A stretch of 64,000 bases of DNA from assembly GCF_048773025.1 (NCBI RefSeq), contig NC_133566.1, forward strand, positions 657,501 to 721,500, written 5' to 3'. Both the position numbers and the translations under genes were made by a program. The notes under the pieces are model-generated. The model was not told the origin of the DNA and did no database searches. It saw only the letters and a list, made by a program, of their open reading frames with translations. Source of the DNA: Camelus bactrianus (taxonomy: Eukaryota; Chordata; Mammalia; Artiodactyla; Camelidae). Below, in pieces: positions 36,140 through 47,804 of the stretch (positions are counted from its first letter, which is position 1; each line of letters starts with the position of its first letter).

Positions 36140-37720
36140 CTTAAAACAGCTTTCAGGTATACTTGGCAAAATAATTTTCACACATTTAAAGTGTACAACA
36201 TAATACGTTTTGACATAAGTATATCCCCAAGAAACCATGACCACACTCAAGAAAGTGAACATACACGTCACCCACAAACTTTTCTCCTGCCTTTTGTTGT
36301 CCCTCCCTCCCTCCCCATCTCTTCCCCTGGAAACCATTGATCTGCTTTCTATCAAACATATTGGTTTGCATTTTCAAGATACTTGTATGAATGGATTCAT
36401 GCAGTATCTACTCCATGTTGTCTGACTTCTTTCATTCAGTGTAATTATTTTGAGAGTCATCTGTATTGCTGTATTAATAGCTTATTTTTCTTATAGCAGA
36501 GTATTGTTTAGTGCTGAGTTTTTCCTGAATAGTTTATTGTGAGCAGTGTTTGGATAGACCATCATTTTTTTCTCCATTTACTTCTTGATGGCAGCATGGG
36601 TTATTTACAGCTTGAGCTATTATAAATAAAATTGCAGTGAATATTTGGTTACAAGTCTTTATATGGACATATGCTTTTCTTTTCTAAAACACCAGATGAG
36701 GAATATCTGGGTTATATGGTAGATAGGTTTTTACCTTTCTTAAAGAAACTGTTAAACAGTTTTCCAAAATGGTTGTGCTATTGTAAATTCCTCGTGGTTT
36801 GTATCATTTCTGGTTGCTCTACTTCCTTGCCAGCAATTTGTAAGGTCGGTCTTTCTAATCATATACATTCTAGTATATATGTGTACTAGTATCTCACTGT
36901 GGTTTTCAAAAGCATTTCTCTAATGACTAATGGCATCTTTAATCAGCATCTTTTCATATGCTTATTATCCATCTGGATATCTTTGGTGAATTGTGTTTTC
37001 TGGCCTCATTCATTCACTCAGGTGTTTGCATTATTATTGAGTTTTAAAACCTTTTTATTCTGGATCAGATAAAAAGAGAGACCTTTATCAGATATATGAT
37101 CTGAAAATAGCTTCTGTCTATGGCTTGTCTTTTCATTTGCTTAGCAGTGTTTAGAAGAGCTTTGAAGAGTCTTCATTTTGGTAAAGTTCACACTATCAGT
37201 TTCTTTTTTAAAATAGATTATACTTTTGGTGTCATAGCAAAGAAATATTTGCCAAACCCAAGGTCATAAAGCTTGAGCCTATGCTTTGTCTCCTGGCTGT
37301 TTTATAGTTTTAGATTTCCTATTAATATCTATGATCCACTTTGAGTTAATTTTTGTATATTTTGTGAGGTGTGGATCAAAGTTCTTTTTTTTTTTTTTTG
37401 CATATCACTATCTAATTGTTCCAGCACTATTTGTTGAAAAGATCTTTTCTCCACTGCATCCTTTTTGAGAATCAATTGTCTATATAAGTGTTGGTTTAAT
37501 TCTGAACATCATATTCTGTTCCAGTATTCTATTTTCCTGTTTTACACCAACACCATACTTTCTGATTACTGTAGCTTTATAAAAAAAAAAAAAGGCTGAA
37601 AATCAGATAGTGCAAGCCTTCCAACTTTGTTTTTGTTGTTCAAAATTATTTTGAATATTTGGGATCCTTTGCATTTTTATAGGAATTTTAGAATTAGTTT
37701 TTAAATTCCTTACATTCTGT
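36140..37720 (-). repeat. Old L1M, ORF2 and 3' part, antisense
   Basis: Antisense L1 landmarks appear in order: 'aaagtgtacaacataatacg' (36,190), TGAATGGATTCATGCAGTATC (36,390), 'gagcagtgtttggatagacc' region (36,540), TTCCAAAATGGTTGTGCTATTG (36,761), CTCACTGTGGTTTTCAAAAGCATTTC (36,892), 'gataaaaagagagaccttta' (37,069) and 'ttccagcactatttgttgaa' (37,419). T and A runs at 37,385-37,400 and 37,581-37,593 are internal. The copy is highly diverged and hence ancient. Confidence 0.85.
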
Positions 37721-37724
37721 TCTG

Positions 37725-39730
37725 CCAAAATTCCACTGATGTCTTTGGCCATCTCCAAAGCCACATTTTCTGAAGAAGTCTCTCCAGATATCAGGTGAAA
37801 GAAATTTCTCTTTCGTCTGTGCTCCATTCACATTTCATAATATTTGATTACATTTATTCATATTTGGCTGTATGTACTTCTCTGACCTTTCCTGACATAT
37901 AGTAAACCTCTCAAGATTAGGAATCTTGATTTGGTTCCTTCTGTCTGCTGAGAAAACTAGTTCTATGCTTTGCAGGAGTCAGCCCTGCAGTAAGAGGTAT
38001 CTGCAGCACAAATCTAGTTCATTGGTTGCATATTGTCATTGAATCCTGTAGATTTAGAATTGTTTATTGATTGCTGTCTCCAAAACGGCTCAGTCTTTTT
38101 TATTTCTATTGCTACTGCTGCAGTTTCAAAGAACAATGGGCTAATTATTTTCCAAATATAGAAACATTCTTTAATTGAGTTGTGATGCAAATTATGTGCT
38201 GCTGTGTCTTGACAACCTGCTTAGTGTTCACAGGCCCCTTCACTCGTGGAAATTTTGGGAGAATGTCATATCCTTAGAGATAGCAATGCTGTCTTTGGCG
38301 ACCTGAGCAGCAGTATCTGAACTCACTCCTGTTGTATTTCCAGTGTCCCCTCTAGCCCTCCTCCAGCCCTCCATGGGGGGCCCTGCAGTTCTGCCCTCGA
38401 AAAGCCTGTTGCTTCTCAGGAAGACTTCCCTATGTAACATAATCATGCCCTTCTTGTGGGGACATTCAGTCCAGAGACCTGACAGCAGGGGAAAATGTTT
38501 AGTCTGTTTTTGGTAGAGCCTAAACTCTTACATACTTATTAGAAGAAAATCCAACGAGGAAACTGTGTTGGCATTTAACAAATCAGCATAAATGTCTGAT
38601 GAGGAAGATCAGCTTCCCCATCCCACTCAGGTGTCATGTTGATGTGACACTCACCTTGGCTAACATTTTCTCCTGTAAGCAACATAAGCTTCAAGAAGTT
38701 ATGAATGGCTATTTGTTTTTGTTTCTTAGTCTTTCCACATTCACTCTGTCTGGTGAGATTCTATGAATCCTGCTTATTTTCAGCCCAGCACTAATCTTTT
38801 TTAAAGGATCACGTGTTTAAAAGTCTAGTGGACAATTTGTTAGAAGATAGAAATTCTTAGATTTTGGTCCTAGAGTTGAATCTTGGTTAGTGGTGAATGA
38901 AAATTCCCGTTAAAAGTTTAAATTCAGTGTTATCAAGTTTTAATATTAGTTAAATATTAGTCAATTTCATTAAACACTATAGCATTTATTTACTTTTAAG
39001 CCTGTTTCTGGGGCAATTTTGTAATGATTCCCTCCTTTTATTGATTCCCTCTTTATCAGAATCTTTGAGAGGCCCCTGTCATCACTGTCAGTATCATCAT
39101 CATCATCATGGAACTGATTCCTCTGGAAGATTCTAGGAAAATAAAGAGATGGGTGGGGTTATGTGTAGGTCAGTGTGTGCATATACAATAAGAACAGTTG
39201 TCAAACATTAGATCCAAGATATCCATTTTATTTAGAGAAGAATGTGGTCATGAAATCCTGATGTGGTGAATGAAGGAAGCAGTGGGAACAGGATAGTCAA
39301 TGGAAATGAGGAGGAAGTGAGCAAAGCGGGGAGCATAGATCCTTGGTTAGGTGATCAACCCATTGGTGTGAATGAGGGGAGTGTGGTGGCAGAATCATGT
39401 TCCTCCCCTGCCACAGGGTAGCCACCTGTGACATGTTACTGTACATGGCAAAAGGGATGACAGATATTTTAGGAGAAATATCTTAGAGGATTTCTGTCTT
39501 CTAAATTGTCTATTTGCTTTTTAAACCCATGATACATTATTAAAGATTAGTGGAGGGCCACAAATACAAAGGATTCATATAATCTCACCACACATACTGA
39601 ATGTAGAAAGACTAAGGAAGAAAAACAAAAGGTCATTCATAACTGCCTTGAACCTTAAATTGCTCATGAGGAGAAATGTTACAAAAGGTGAGTGTCACAG
39701 CCACATACATAATGCCTGAGTGGGATGGGA
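37725..39730. other. No recognised gene
   Basis: About 2 kb of AT-rich DNA. A short (CAT)n run lies at 39,092-39,111. No repeat family or exon is identified with confidence. Confidence 0.35.
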
Positions 39731-39734
39731 CAAG

Positions 39735-40147
39735 GGGATCCTGAGATGAGACAATAGGGTGAGTAGCCTGGATTGTCCAGGTGGGCCCAGTGTAATCACA
39801 GGGGTCCTTAAAATGGAGGACATTTCCCAACTGAGTTTAAAATCAGAGGGAGGTGTAGCCATGGAGCAGTTTTCAGAAAGGCTGCTTGTCATGAAAATGG
39901 AGGAAGTCGTGGGGCACAAGCTAAGGAAGGTGGGTGACCTCTGGAAACTGGGAAAAAACAAAAACAAAAACAAGGAAACATTCTCTTGTAGATCCTCTAG
40001 AAGGAAGGAACCCTGCTGGTACCTTGAATTTAGCCCAATGAGAACTGTGTTGGATCTCTGACCTTCACAGCCATAAGGTGATAAATCTGTGCTGGTTTAA
40101 GCTATTAAGCTTATGGAAATTTGTTACAGTGGTAATAGAAAAATAAC
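39735..40147 (+). mobile_element. MaLR-type LTR fossil
   Basis: The phrases 'ggattgtccaggtgggccca' with GTGTAATCACAGGGG and, at the end, 'tttaagctattaagcttatg' with GAAATTTGTTACAG match the MaLR (MLT1-like) LTR group. An AACAAAAACAAAAACAA run (about 39,956-39,972) is a local expansion. Old and broken. Confidence 0.65.
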
Positions 40148-40465
40148 GTAGTGTGCCATAGTATAAGGGATTAAAGGTCTAGGATGAGGTGTGGAGAGGA
40201 TTCTGACATTTTCATCTAAAAAACAACCAGGTGAAGTGGGAAGTTGTTTTAAGGAAGGCCTACATGGCAGGGCTGTTAAGCAGACTGGAGTGAGGACAGC
40301 ATTGGAGTAGAGGAATCAATTAAATCTCTACCAGAAAAATAAGGAATAAAATCTAACAGGGCTTCACTGTTAGTGGATGTAGGAATGGAAATGGGCAGAC
40401 AGATGTAAACATTACTTTGAAATCAGCTACAGGTTTGATGACTGCATGTTGGGGAGATTTAGCCG

Positions 40466-40822
40466 ATGTGTGGACTGAATGTTTTCATCCCCTCAAAATC
40501 CATATGTTGAAACCCCATCTCCCAGAGTGATGGTATTGGGAGGCGGGGCCTTTGGTAGGTGATTAGTAGGATAAAATGAGTTCATGAGATTAGAGCCCTC
40601 ATGAATGGGATTTGTGCCCTTATAAAGGGCCCCAGAGTGCTTGCTTCTCTCTGCTCTCTGGCCCATGAAGATAGTGGGAAGACAGCCATCTTCAAGCCAT
40701 GAAGGCTATCCTCTCCCAGATACATTGACCTCAGCCTCCAAAACTTAAAGAATATGCTTGTTGTTTAAGCCACCCGACCCATGGTAATTTGTTACAGCAT
40801 CCCAGACTGATGAAGACAGTGG
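40466..40822 (+). mobile_element. MST/MLT1-like solo LTR fossil
   Basis: Diagnostic text in order is 'tggactgaatgttttcatcc', CATATGTTGAAACCCCATC, GGTATTGGGAGGCGGGGCC, CATGAATGGGATTTGTGCCC, then TAAGCCACCCGACCCATGG and TTTGTTACAGCATCCC. It is a nearly full-length ERVL-MaLR solo LTR, younger-looking than the one just upstream. Confidence 0.88.
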
Positions 40823-40892
40823 AGAATGCCTCTGAGTTTGACACTGATTGCCTGGAGAATGCTGAAACCCAGGGAAGTGGGCAGCACAGACG

Positions 40893-40975
40893 TTTACTCA
40901 TTTAATCCTGCCAACACAGTAGGGGATAGAGTCTACATATTCCTCGCTACTTAAAAGGTAAGGAAAAAGAGGCAC

Positions 40976-41014
<39 letters not shown>

Positions 41015-41130
41015 AAACAAAAACAACAATAATAATTTGTCCAAGATTCACACAGAACCCCCTGGAAGCAAAGTGAGAATTTATACTCCGGCAGACTGAC
41101 CCCAGAGCCTCTGCTCATAACTACTAAGTC
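40893..41130 (-). repeat. MIR, antisense, with an internal (AAC)n expansion
   Basis: Antisense MIR text (TTTACTCATTTAATCCTGCCAACACAG, then AAAAGAGGCACAAA) is interrupted by the AAC run and resumes with TTGTCCAAGATTCACACAG, 'cccagagcctctgctcataa' and CTACTAAG. The microsatellite sits where the MIR normally reads GAGGCACAGAGAGGTTAAGTAACTTGCC. Confidence 0.75.
40976..41035 (+). repeat. (AAC)n microsatellite
   Basis: About 60 bp of AAC units, ending in AAAAACAAAAACAACAATAATAAT. It lies inside an antisense MIR. Confidence 0.92.
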
Positions 41131-41134
41131 AGAT

Positions 41135-41845
41135 CACCTTGCTTATGTGGATCAGTTTTTATTTTTCAATTGTGATATGAGGGTACTGTGCCCAGTAACT
41201 TATAATTTCAAAATACCTCACTGTAAGGGAATCATTAGTCACAGGCATTACAAACCACAGATTGCTAGATATACAAAAATAACTCGTTAGGGCAAGATAA
41301 CCAATAATGTTTTTAAACATTATACCTGTTGAGCCTTTGCAATAAAATGTTTATTTATAATTCTGTCTGGCTACAGAATAACTTCATAATCCTGCATATG
41401 GCTGGTGGCTCCCATGGTGGACAGCACGGGCCTAGAGAACTTAAATGAGTTGCCCAGTCTCGCCCAGGAAGCTTGTGGTGGGATCAGAGCTATAGTCTGG
41501 GACTTTTCCTTCCTATCCAACAAGTCCCTCATGGAAGCTTAGAAGCTTCTCCTTTGGTGCCCAGCTGTCTATCCGTACTTATGACATCTTGTCAGGTGTC
41601 CCAGCCTGCCCCTGAACATCAGCCAGGACCCACTTCTGCTCTTTTCTTGCCGGTAATGCCTCTTAGCGACTTCCACTGCTTTCTTGGCATCAGTTCTTAC
41701 CTGGAAGGGTAGTGGCTAGAGATGGAAATGTGTCCACATGACAGGTTTTTCATAAACATAGCAGGAGTGGTCAAGAGAAGAAAACATCAGGAAGACGAGA
41801 GGAAGTAGGTCATTTAATATACCAAATGGGTACTTTCAATGTATG
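41135..41845. other. No recognised gene
   Basis: Nothing assigned. The frame at 41,473-41,712 has no known domain. Confidence 0.35.
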
Positions 41846-41846
41846 T

Positions 41847-42370
41847 TTGTGTTTCCGAGTCCGGACTTGTTCTGCTCGTGCATTAAAGGCCAGTAAATTG
41901 GGAGACCAGGTTTTGGGGCAAGAAATAGCGACTTTAATTTGGAAAGCCAGATGAGAAAATGGTAGAATAATGTCCTGGAGAATCATCCCCCTAAGTCAGA
42001 ATTCAGGCTCTTTTTATATTAAAAAAGGGAAGTGGGAATGCTTGGTTGTTGCAAACTTGGTGTATGAATTCTTTGTTGTTAGAATCCTTTGTTCTTGCAG
42101 CTCTTCACCTGGGTCAGATCCGTGTAAACCTCCAACAAACAAATGTTATTTTCTATTCTGTAACTTGTTATCTTTATATGAATGGAAAAGTGTTAATATC
42201 CTTCAAAGTCACAGCCTTGAGAATAGGGTCTCCTGTATATTTCAGGCTCTAGACATCATTGTTTTACAAAAGGTGCAGAACCAACAAGACTAAACCTAGG
42301 AAACAGAGCACAGGATTAAAGTCAAAGGAACAGATCTAATATGGAGTCAGATTTTTTCTTTCCTATTTCA
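41847..42370 (-). mobile_element. Endogenous retroviral LTR fossil, copy A (inverted partner of copy B)
   Basis: The minus strand here is closely similar to the plus strand of 43,086-43,568 over its whole length. Shared blocks include 'tctgactccatattaga', 'gagcctgaaatatacaggag', 'ggattctaacaacaaagaat', 'gagcctgaattctgactt' and 'ccccaaaacctggtctccc'. A TATA-like TTAATATAAAAAGAGC and an ATTAAA polyadenylation-type signal are positioned as in a retroviral LTR. No internal retroviral genes are seen next to it, so it is treated as a solo LTR. The family is not named with confidence (class I-like by feel). Confidence 0.75.
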
Positions 42371-42626
42371 GTAGTGCCATGGAGAAGGCACTTTGTGCAG
42401 CTTTTTGTAGGGTCCTGGAGGCTTTCTCTCTCAGCCTCTGGACCCCTCTACTGAAAACCCTTCATATCTGTCTGGCCTGCTGGAAAACCACTCCTCCTGT
42501 TTTGCCCTGAAGATGTGCTCTGTTCATAACTCATCTCTACTCCTTGGAAAACAACTCAAGAAAAACTCAGTTGGTTTTCCAGCAGCCCTGGGCAGGGGTG
42601 AGGGATAGCATGTTATTATTTTATAC

Positions 42627-42678
<52 letters not shown>

Positions 42679-42700
42679 TTAATAATAATAATACTAATAG
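42627..42700 (+). repeat. (TAA)n microsatellite
   Basis: About 70 bp of ATAATA units with one TATTAA interruption near 42,678. The all-Ile or all-Leu frames here are repeat translations. Confidence 0.95.
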
Positions 42701-42824
42701 TCTTAAAACAGCACTGGGCACATAGGAGAAAGTCAATAAATGCTTCCTGGCTTAAATCAAAATTGATGGCTCAGTGATTCCATGGATGCTGTATTTGCTG
42801 AGCTAGTAACTCCTTTGCTCCATT

Positions 42825-43075
42825 ACACTTTTTTTTACCTGAAAAAGAAATACAAGCATATGGTTAAAAAAAAAATATTCAAACAGAGCACAAAAATACA
42901 CAAGTGAAAGAAGTTTTCCCTCATTCTCTGTTCTTTCAGCCCTCCCTGGAAATGCCACTGTTTACTATCTTTGTGTGCTTTTCCAGATATGCTATGCACA
43001 TTCCCACCCATGTATGTAAATTCCTTTAAAGTTTTACTTATTTTTAACTTAAAGGGATTTAAATCCTCAAGTGGC
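42825..43075. repeat. Old L1M-like fragment
   Basis: The text 'ctctgttctttcagccctcc', then GGAAATGCCACTGTTTACTATC and 'gtgtgcttttccagatatgc', is the common antisense L1M phrase about CCAGAGGTAACCACTGTTATCAATTTGGTGTGTATCCTTCCAGA. It lies between the two inverted LTRs. Confidence 0.5.
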
Positions 43076-43085
43076 TTCTGCCCCG

Positions 43086-43568
43086 GTAATAGAAAAGAAC
43101 AAATCTGACTCCATATTAGATTTGTTGTTTGACTTTAACCCTGTGCTCTGTCTCCTAGGCTTCATTTTGCTTGTAAAACAATGTTGCTTAGAGCCTGAAA
43201 TATACAGGAGAGCCTATTCTGAAGGCTCTGACACTTAAGGATATTTAATACTTTTTCATTCATAAAAAGATAACAAGTTGCAGAAAAGGAAATAACTTTT
43301 GTTTTGTTGGAGGTTTACAGAGATTTGATGCAGGCAGATAGCTGCAAGAATAAAGGATTCTAACAACAAAGAATTCCTACACCAAGAAGTTTGCAACAAC
43401 CAAGCACGTAGGAAAGGAGCCTGAATTCTGACTTGGGGAGATGGTTTTCCAGGACATTAGTTTGCCCTCTAGGTCTACAGAAACTTGCTATTCCATGCCC
43501 CAAAACCTGGTCTCCCAAATTATTGGCCTGTCCTTCACTGAGGAGAATGAATTTGGACTCGGTAACAC
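43086..43568 (+). mobile_element. Endogenous retroviral LTR fossil, copy B
   Basis: This is the sense-orientation partner of copy A, about 715 bp away and in opposite orientation. It shares all blocks listed for copy A. Relative to A, the TATA-like region before GAGCCTGAATTCTGACTT differs. There is no sign of internal retroviral coding sequence between the two, so they are better explained as two separate solo LTRs than as the ends of one provirus, whose LTRs would be direct repeats. Confidence 0.75.
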
Positions 43569-43569
43569 T

Positions 43570-44225
43570 CCTATGTACTTAGAAAGCTGGGCACTGGATC
43601 TGAGGACAGCTCTCCCACACCCAGGGACCTACTGTGAGCCCTTGATGGTTCCACTAGGGTGGGGTGTGGTTTACTCAGGAGGGATGGGGACTATGCACCA
43701 ACACTCAGGCAGTCTGCTCCCTCTGGGGCCCTGATCTTGTACCTCCCGCTCCCCGCCAGCACAAAACCTGGGACAGTGGAGCTAAGGCAGAGATCGTGCC
43801 TGCATGTTTCCCAGCGTGTAAAAGGGGAATATGTACTCTTCCCAAGGTAGTTCTGAGCGACAACACTTGCGGGTGCTTGGTTCCCGGAGCACCAGGAAAC
43901 CCAGCTCCATGTGGGAGCAACGGGTGTGATCCCCGTAGGGGTTCTGCAGAGGCCTCGGCTGGAGGGCTGGACTAGGGAGGTAAATTTTGAGCTGCGGGAC
44001 TTGAAGGGTTAGAGAAGGGTGCAGAGTGAGGACTGCGGCCTCCTTCGGGGTGCTCCCAGAGGTAAAGCTTTTTCTCTCCATCTCTGTTACTCCCCTCCCA
44101 CTTCCAGATCCCTCCCTTCTCTCTGATCCTTCTGTCTGTCTGTCTCCCTCCACTTTTCCTCCTCCTCTACTCCTCCCATCTTCTCCCTCTCTCGCTTCCC
44201 CAACTTCTCTCGAAGAACCCAGAGG
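43570..44225. other. Upstream flank of the CpG island
   Basis: No gene is recognised. A possible MIR piece lies at about 43,775-43,850 (CAGCGTGTAAAAGGGGAATATGTAC). A pyrimidine tract fills 44,085-44,215 (CTCCCTCCACTTTTCC-type), a common feature just upstream of CpG-island promoters. Confidence 0.4.
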
Positions 44226-44227
44226 AT

Positions 44228-44984
44228 CGCTGGCCCTCCTGCGCATGCACAGTCAGTGCCAGCTGGACCGTGGGTTGGAAGCTCCAGCTCCGAGCCGGGG
44301 ATCGGCCCAAAGGCTGCTCAGCTATGTCGCCCAATACGCCTTTGGGTCCTGTCCGGAGCCGGGGACTCCGGCAGTGGAAGTGCAAGATGGGGGGCTCACG
44401 GGAAATGTGTCAGGCGGCTGCGTGAGGGCGGTCCGCGTGTCACAGCCTGCGAGGGCGGGAGTCAGCGTGTGTTCAGCTGAATAGCTCGAGCCAGGCCCCT
44501 CTGCCCGCGCCACCTGCCCCGGCGCCCCGGCCACACCTGTCCAGGGCCAGGTGTGCACCTGCCGCCTCTCGCCCCAGCCGGGCTCCCCTCAGTCCGCGGC
44601 TGGAGTCCCTTCCTCTCTCCCGCCCGTGAGTCCTCTCCTCCGGGGCTTCCTCTCCTCGGCAGCCGACACGTCCCCGCCCCTGGGCGGGCTGTGTCCCGGG
44701 CGGGCGGGGTCTTCGGACCCAGACTGGGGCGGGTGGCTGGGGCTGGGGCTGGGCTCCGAGCGGGGCTGCAGCCCGCGTCACCCCCCCCCGCTTTCCCTAT
44801 CCCTGGACCCCGGGGATGCCTTCCTCTCCCTTTCCCGCTCCCTGAGGTCCAGCTCAGCGGCGTGGGCGCTGCTCCCCGTGCTGAGAGCTTCCGGCTGTAA
44901 AGCCCAGCTTCTGGTGGAGTTGGGAAAAGGGAGCGTCAGTGCTGAGCGAGCTTCCATTTCCTCCCTCAGCGTTTCTGCCCCAGG
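44228..44984 (+). promoter_or_regulatory. CpG island with candidate first exon, probable TRAPPC9-like promoter
   Basis: The interval is GC-rich and CpG-rich, sharply bounded on both sides. It carries an NRF1-like TGCGCATGCAC near 44,240 and several GC boxes (CGGGCGGGC, CCCCGCCC) near 44,670-44,710. It ends at a textbook donor, CCCCAG/GTAAGTACC, with GT at 44,985. The next exon on the same strand is the TRAPPC9-like exon 2 at 49,051, which has a good acceptor. This fits TRAPPC9 gene structure, where exon 1 is non-coding. The link is inferred from order and spacing because I cannot recall the TRAPPC9 5' UTR well enough to align it. Frames through the island (for example 44,551-45,015) are taken as GC artefacts. 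Confidence 0.6.
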
Positions 44985-45374
44985 TAAGTACCTTGAACAC
45001 TTTCAGGTGTTATGATGGCAGTGCTTGAAGATGTCACGTGTTTTTATAGTGAGAGGGATTACAGTGTTGAAAGCAGGGCTTGGTTCAGTTAAAAATGAGC
45101 TGAAGGCATGAGGCTTTGACATACTCCAGGCTTCCCTCTCCCAGGGTGAAAGGTGTGACCGTCGATTTTAAAAAGATAGTTACAGTCCCTAACTAGCCCA
45201 GCCCAGCTAGTGTGTTTTAACAGGAACAGCACCACCAGAGTCGTTGGAGACCTAGGGATATTGCAGTCCTAAAGAGCCCCTGGCACAGTTTGGTTTGTTT
45301 TGGTTTTTTGTTTTTCTTAAATTGTGGGGCAGTCTAGTTGTATAGAGGGAAAAATAATTGTCAAGAAATATTTT

Positions 45375-45745
45375 TTCATATAAAAAATTTATTGTGATAT
45401 TGTTCACACACCATGAAATCCACCCATTTAAATGGTACAATTCAGCAGCTTTTAGCATATTCACAGTGGTGCAAGCATTATTATTCCAGAACGTTTTCAT
45501 CACTTCAGAAAGAACAGTGGAAATGAATGACCTATCCACTCCTCCCCAGTGGTGGTTCTAAAGAAGTTTCTTGGCTGTTCCTGACCATAAATTAACTTGT
45601 TACATTCCATGAAAAATCTTGTAGGAATTCTAATCAGAACTGCATTGAATCTGTCTATCAAAAGAGGAAGAATTATGTCTTTATGGCGTAAATTCTTCTA
45701 CCCATGAATATATCTGGGACTCTATCTTTACATCTGTCCAGAGCC
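45375..45745 (-). repeat. L1M fragments, antisense
   Basis: The text 'cacacaccatgaaatccacc' with CATTTAAATGGTACAATTCAGCAG and 'tcttgtaggaattctaatca' with GAACTGCATTGAATCTGTC are standard antisense L1M and ORF2 phrases, probably two pieces joined near 45,580. Confidence 0.75.
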
Positions 45746-46004
45746 TGGACCATGGGAAGTCCTCACTAATTGTTGGGCTTCTGAATGATGAGATTCTATA
45801 CATCGCTAGTTGCAGCTGTAGCCTTTCACAGAAGAGAAAAGTAACCTCAGTGAAGCCAAGTGACTCTCTGATGGTCAGAAAGAGTGACAGTCAGTGCTGG
45901 AGTGATTCAGTGGACTTGGTGCTTGCAACCAGAATTCTCCACCACCTACAGCTAAGGGGATTACAGTGTTCTTTTATTTTTTCTTAATGGCGTTGCTTTT
46001 ATTT

Positions 46005-46285
46005 TTACTTAGTTTTTTTAAATTATTTTTTATTGACGTGTAGTCAATTTACAATGTTAGTTACAGGTGTACAGCAGAGATTCAGTTATAAACATATGCA
46101 TATGTATATACTTATGTTTTAGATTGCTTTTAGTACAACTCAATACAGGAACTTGAATATACTTCCCTGTGCTATATAGTAGGTCCTTGTCATTTATTTT
46201 ATTTTTATTAATGTGTATCTGTTAATCCCCCCTTTCCTGCCTGCTAACCACAGTGTGCTTTCTATGTCCATGAGTCCATTTTTAG
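46005..46285 (-). repeat. L1 3' end, antisense
   Basis: The run 'ttgacgtgtagtcaatttac' with AATGTTAGTTACAGGTGTACAGC, then 'ttccctgtgctatatagtag' with GTCCTTGTCATTTATT and TGTGTATCTGTTAATCCCC, is the antisense 3' UTR of a relatively recent ruminant/camelid-type L1. Confidence 0.85.
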
Positions 46286-46289
46286 CAGC

Positions 46290-47800
46290 ACCGTTTTTCC
46301 TAGTAATATATGCTGGTTGGCTGCTTTCAGTTTCAGTAATTCCATCTTATCTGTGGACGTTTTCCTTCTGGTGGGCCTGTATGTGGTTTGCACACGTAGT
46401 AATAGAGGTTTGTATTTGGGAGAACTCCAGGCCTTGTGTAGTCCCTGGTACAGAGCGCCCACTGAGCTGATGCTTGAACTGGGAAAAATGTACAGTAAGT
46501 GTTGGAATTTCCACTATGGTTGAGACTTCCAGGTTTATATAACCTGTTTTGCCCACCTTAATGTTGGCTGCACCCATACTGGGTAATTAGGTGGAACTTC
46601 ATGATATGGTGATGTAGAGACAGGGCCTTGTATGATTCTTCTCTTTCCTTTTTCTAACACTCATTCTCCTGGGCCTCCCAGATCCTCCCCCAGCAGTGCC
46701 CAGGTCTGGCTTGGTGCTGCACTGAGGCAATATTTGTTAATAAGGCCCTTTCCTCATCTCTTCTGAACCTCCGTTTCCTTCTCTGCACAATGAGGGCTTA
46801 GACTAGATAAGTGCTTTTCAGTTTCTTTTAAAGCTATGTTTCCTTTGAGAAAAAGAAAATACAAATCTCTCCTCCCATCCCAAATCTTTAGATTTTGATA
46901 CGTCCTCCAAGGAGTGACATAGCTCTTTGTGGAAAATTGGTGTGTTTGTGATTCCAGGTGGAACAGAAAAGACTCTTCAGAGATTTATTGCAGGGAGAGG
47001 GCAGGAAAGGGGCAGTATGTCACACTTTGTAGTGTGAGCACTGGAGCAGGGGCTTGGGTTTAAATACGGTGTCTGACGTGGCCTCTCTCTAATCTTGCAC
47101 AATGTGATAAACCTCTGTCCCTCAGTTTCTTAATGTGTCAAGTTGGGGTGATAATATTTTAGGGTTTTTGTGAAACATTATACACATGAGCCATTTGTGT
47201 CTCGGTAGAATCTATACCTGCTACGGAGTCAGGGATTTCTTAAAAAAAAAAATCTTGTCCATAGCACTCTGTGTGTGTGTATTTTGAAGTTCCTGGAGGG
47301 TGAGGGTTGAGTCTAAAGTCCATTGTGGGACAGGTGGCCCATGGATCTGTGTGCCCCAGATTGCCCCCTCCTCCCCAGTCCTCTTCCTCTCAGTCCAGGA
47401 TGATGTTCCCTAGTAGATTTACACAGAGGTCTTGTGGAAATGGTTTTTCATATTATTGTTTCATCAAGAAGGGCTGCCATCATGATCTCTGTGGTCAGGT
47501 TTTGGTGACCTGAAGGCTATGCAATTGGGGGTTTCTATTTAATAAAAAGAAAAAAAATTACAAATACAAAATTAGACCTAGGGTGGTGACAGTGGCTGTT
47601 GGAAGTGGGGACCATTAGCTTTGTTTGCTTCAGGTGCAGTGGCCTCTGGCCACGAGGACCCATTCTCATGCTCTGAATTTGGAGGGACCAGTGGGTTCAG
47701 TGGGAATGTTAACTGAGTGTATCTCATGGGCTGGGCATTGTCCTATTTGTACTGTGTGTTCCTTATTTGAGACAGTGAGCTCATTTAATCTCAATAGCGT
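46290..47800. other. Intron 1 region of the TRAPPC9-like segment, MIR pieces only
   Basis: No exon is recognised. MIR-like segments lie at about 46,735-46,850 (CCTCCGTTTCCTTCTCTGCACAATGAGGG) and 47,030-47,200 (CTTGGGTTTAAATACGG ... CCCTCAGTTTCTTAATGTG). Confidence 0.45.
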
Positions 47801-47804
47801 CTTT

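Noticed and set aside
42524-42777. Poly-Leu or poly-Ile membrane peptide
   Set aside because: It translates the TAA microsatellite.
41847-43568. A single provirus bounded by two LTRs
   Set aside because: The LTRs are inverted relative to each other, only about 715 bp separates them, and no retroviral gene text was seen between them.
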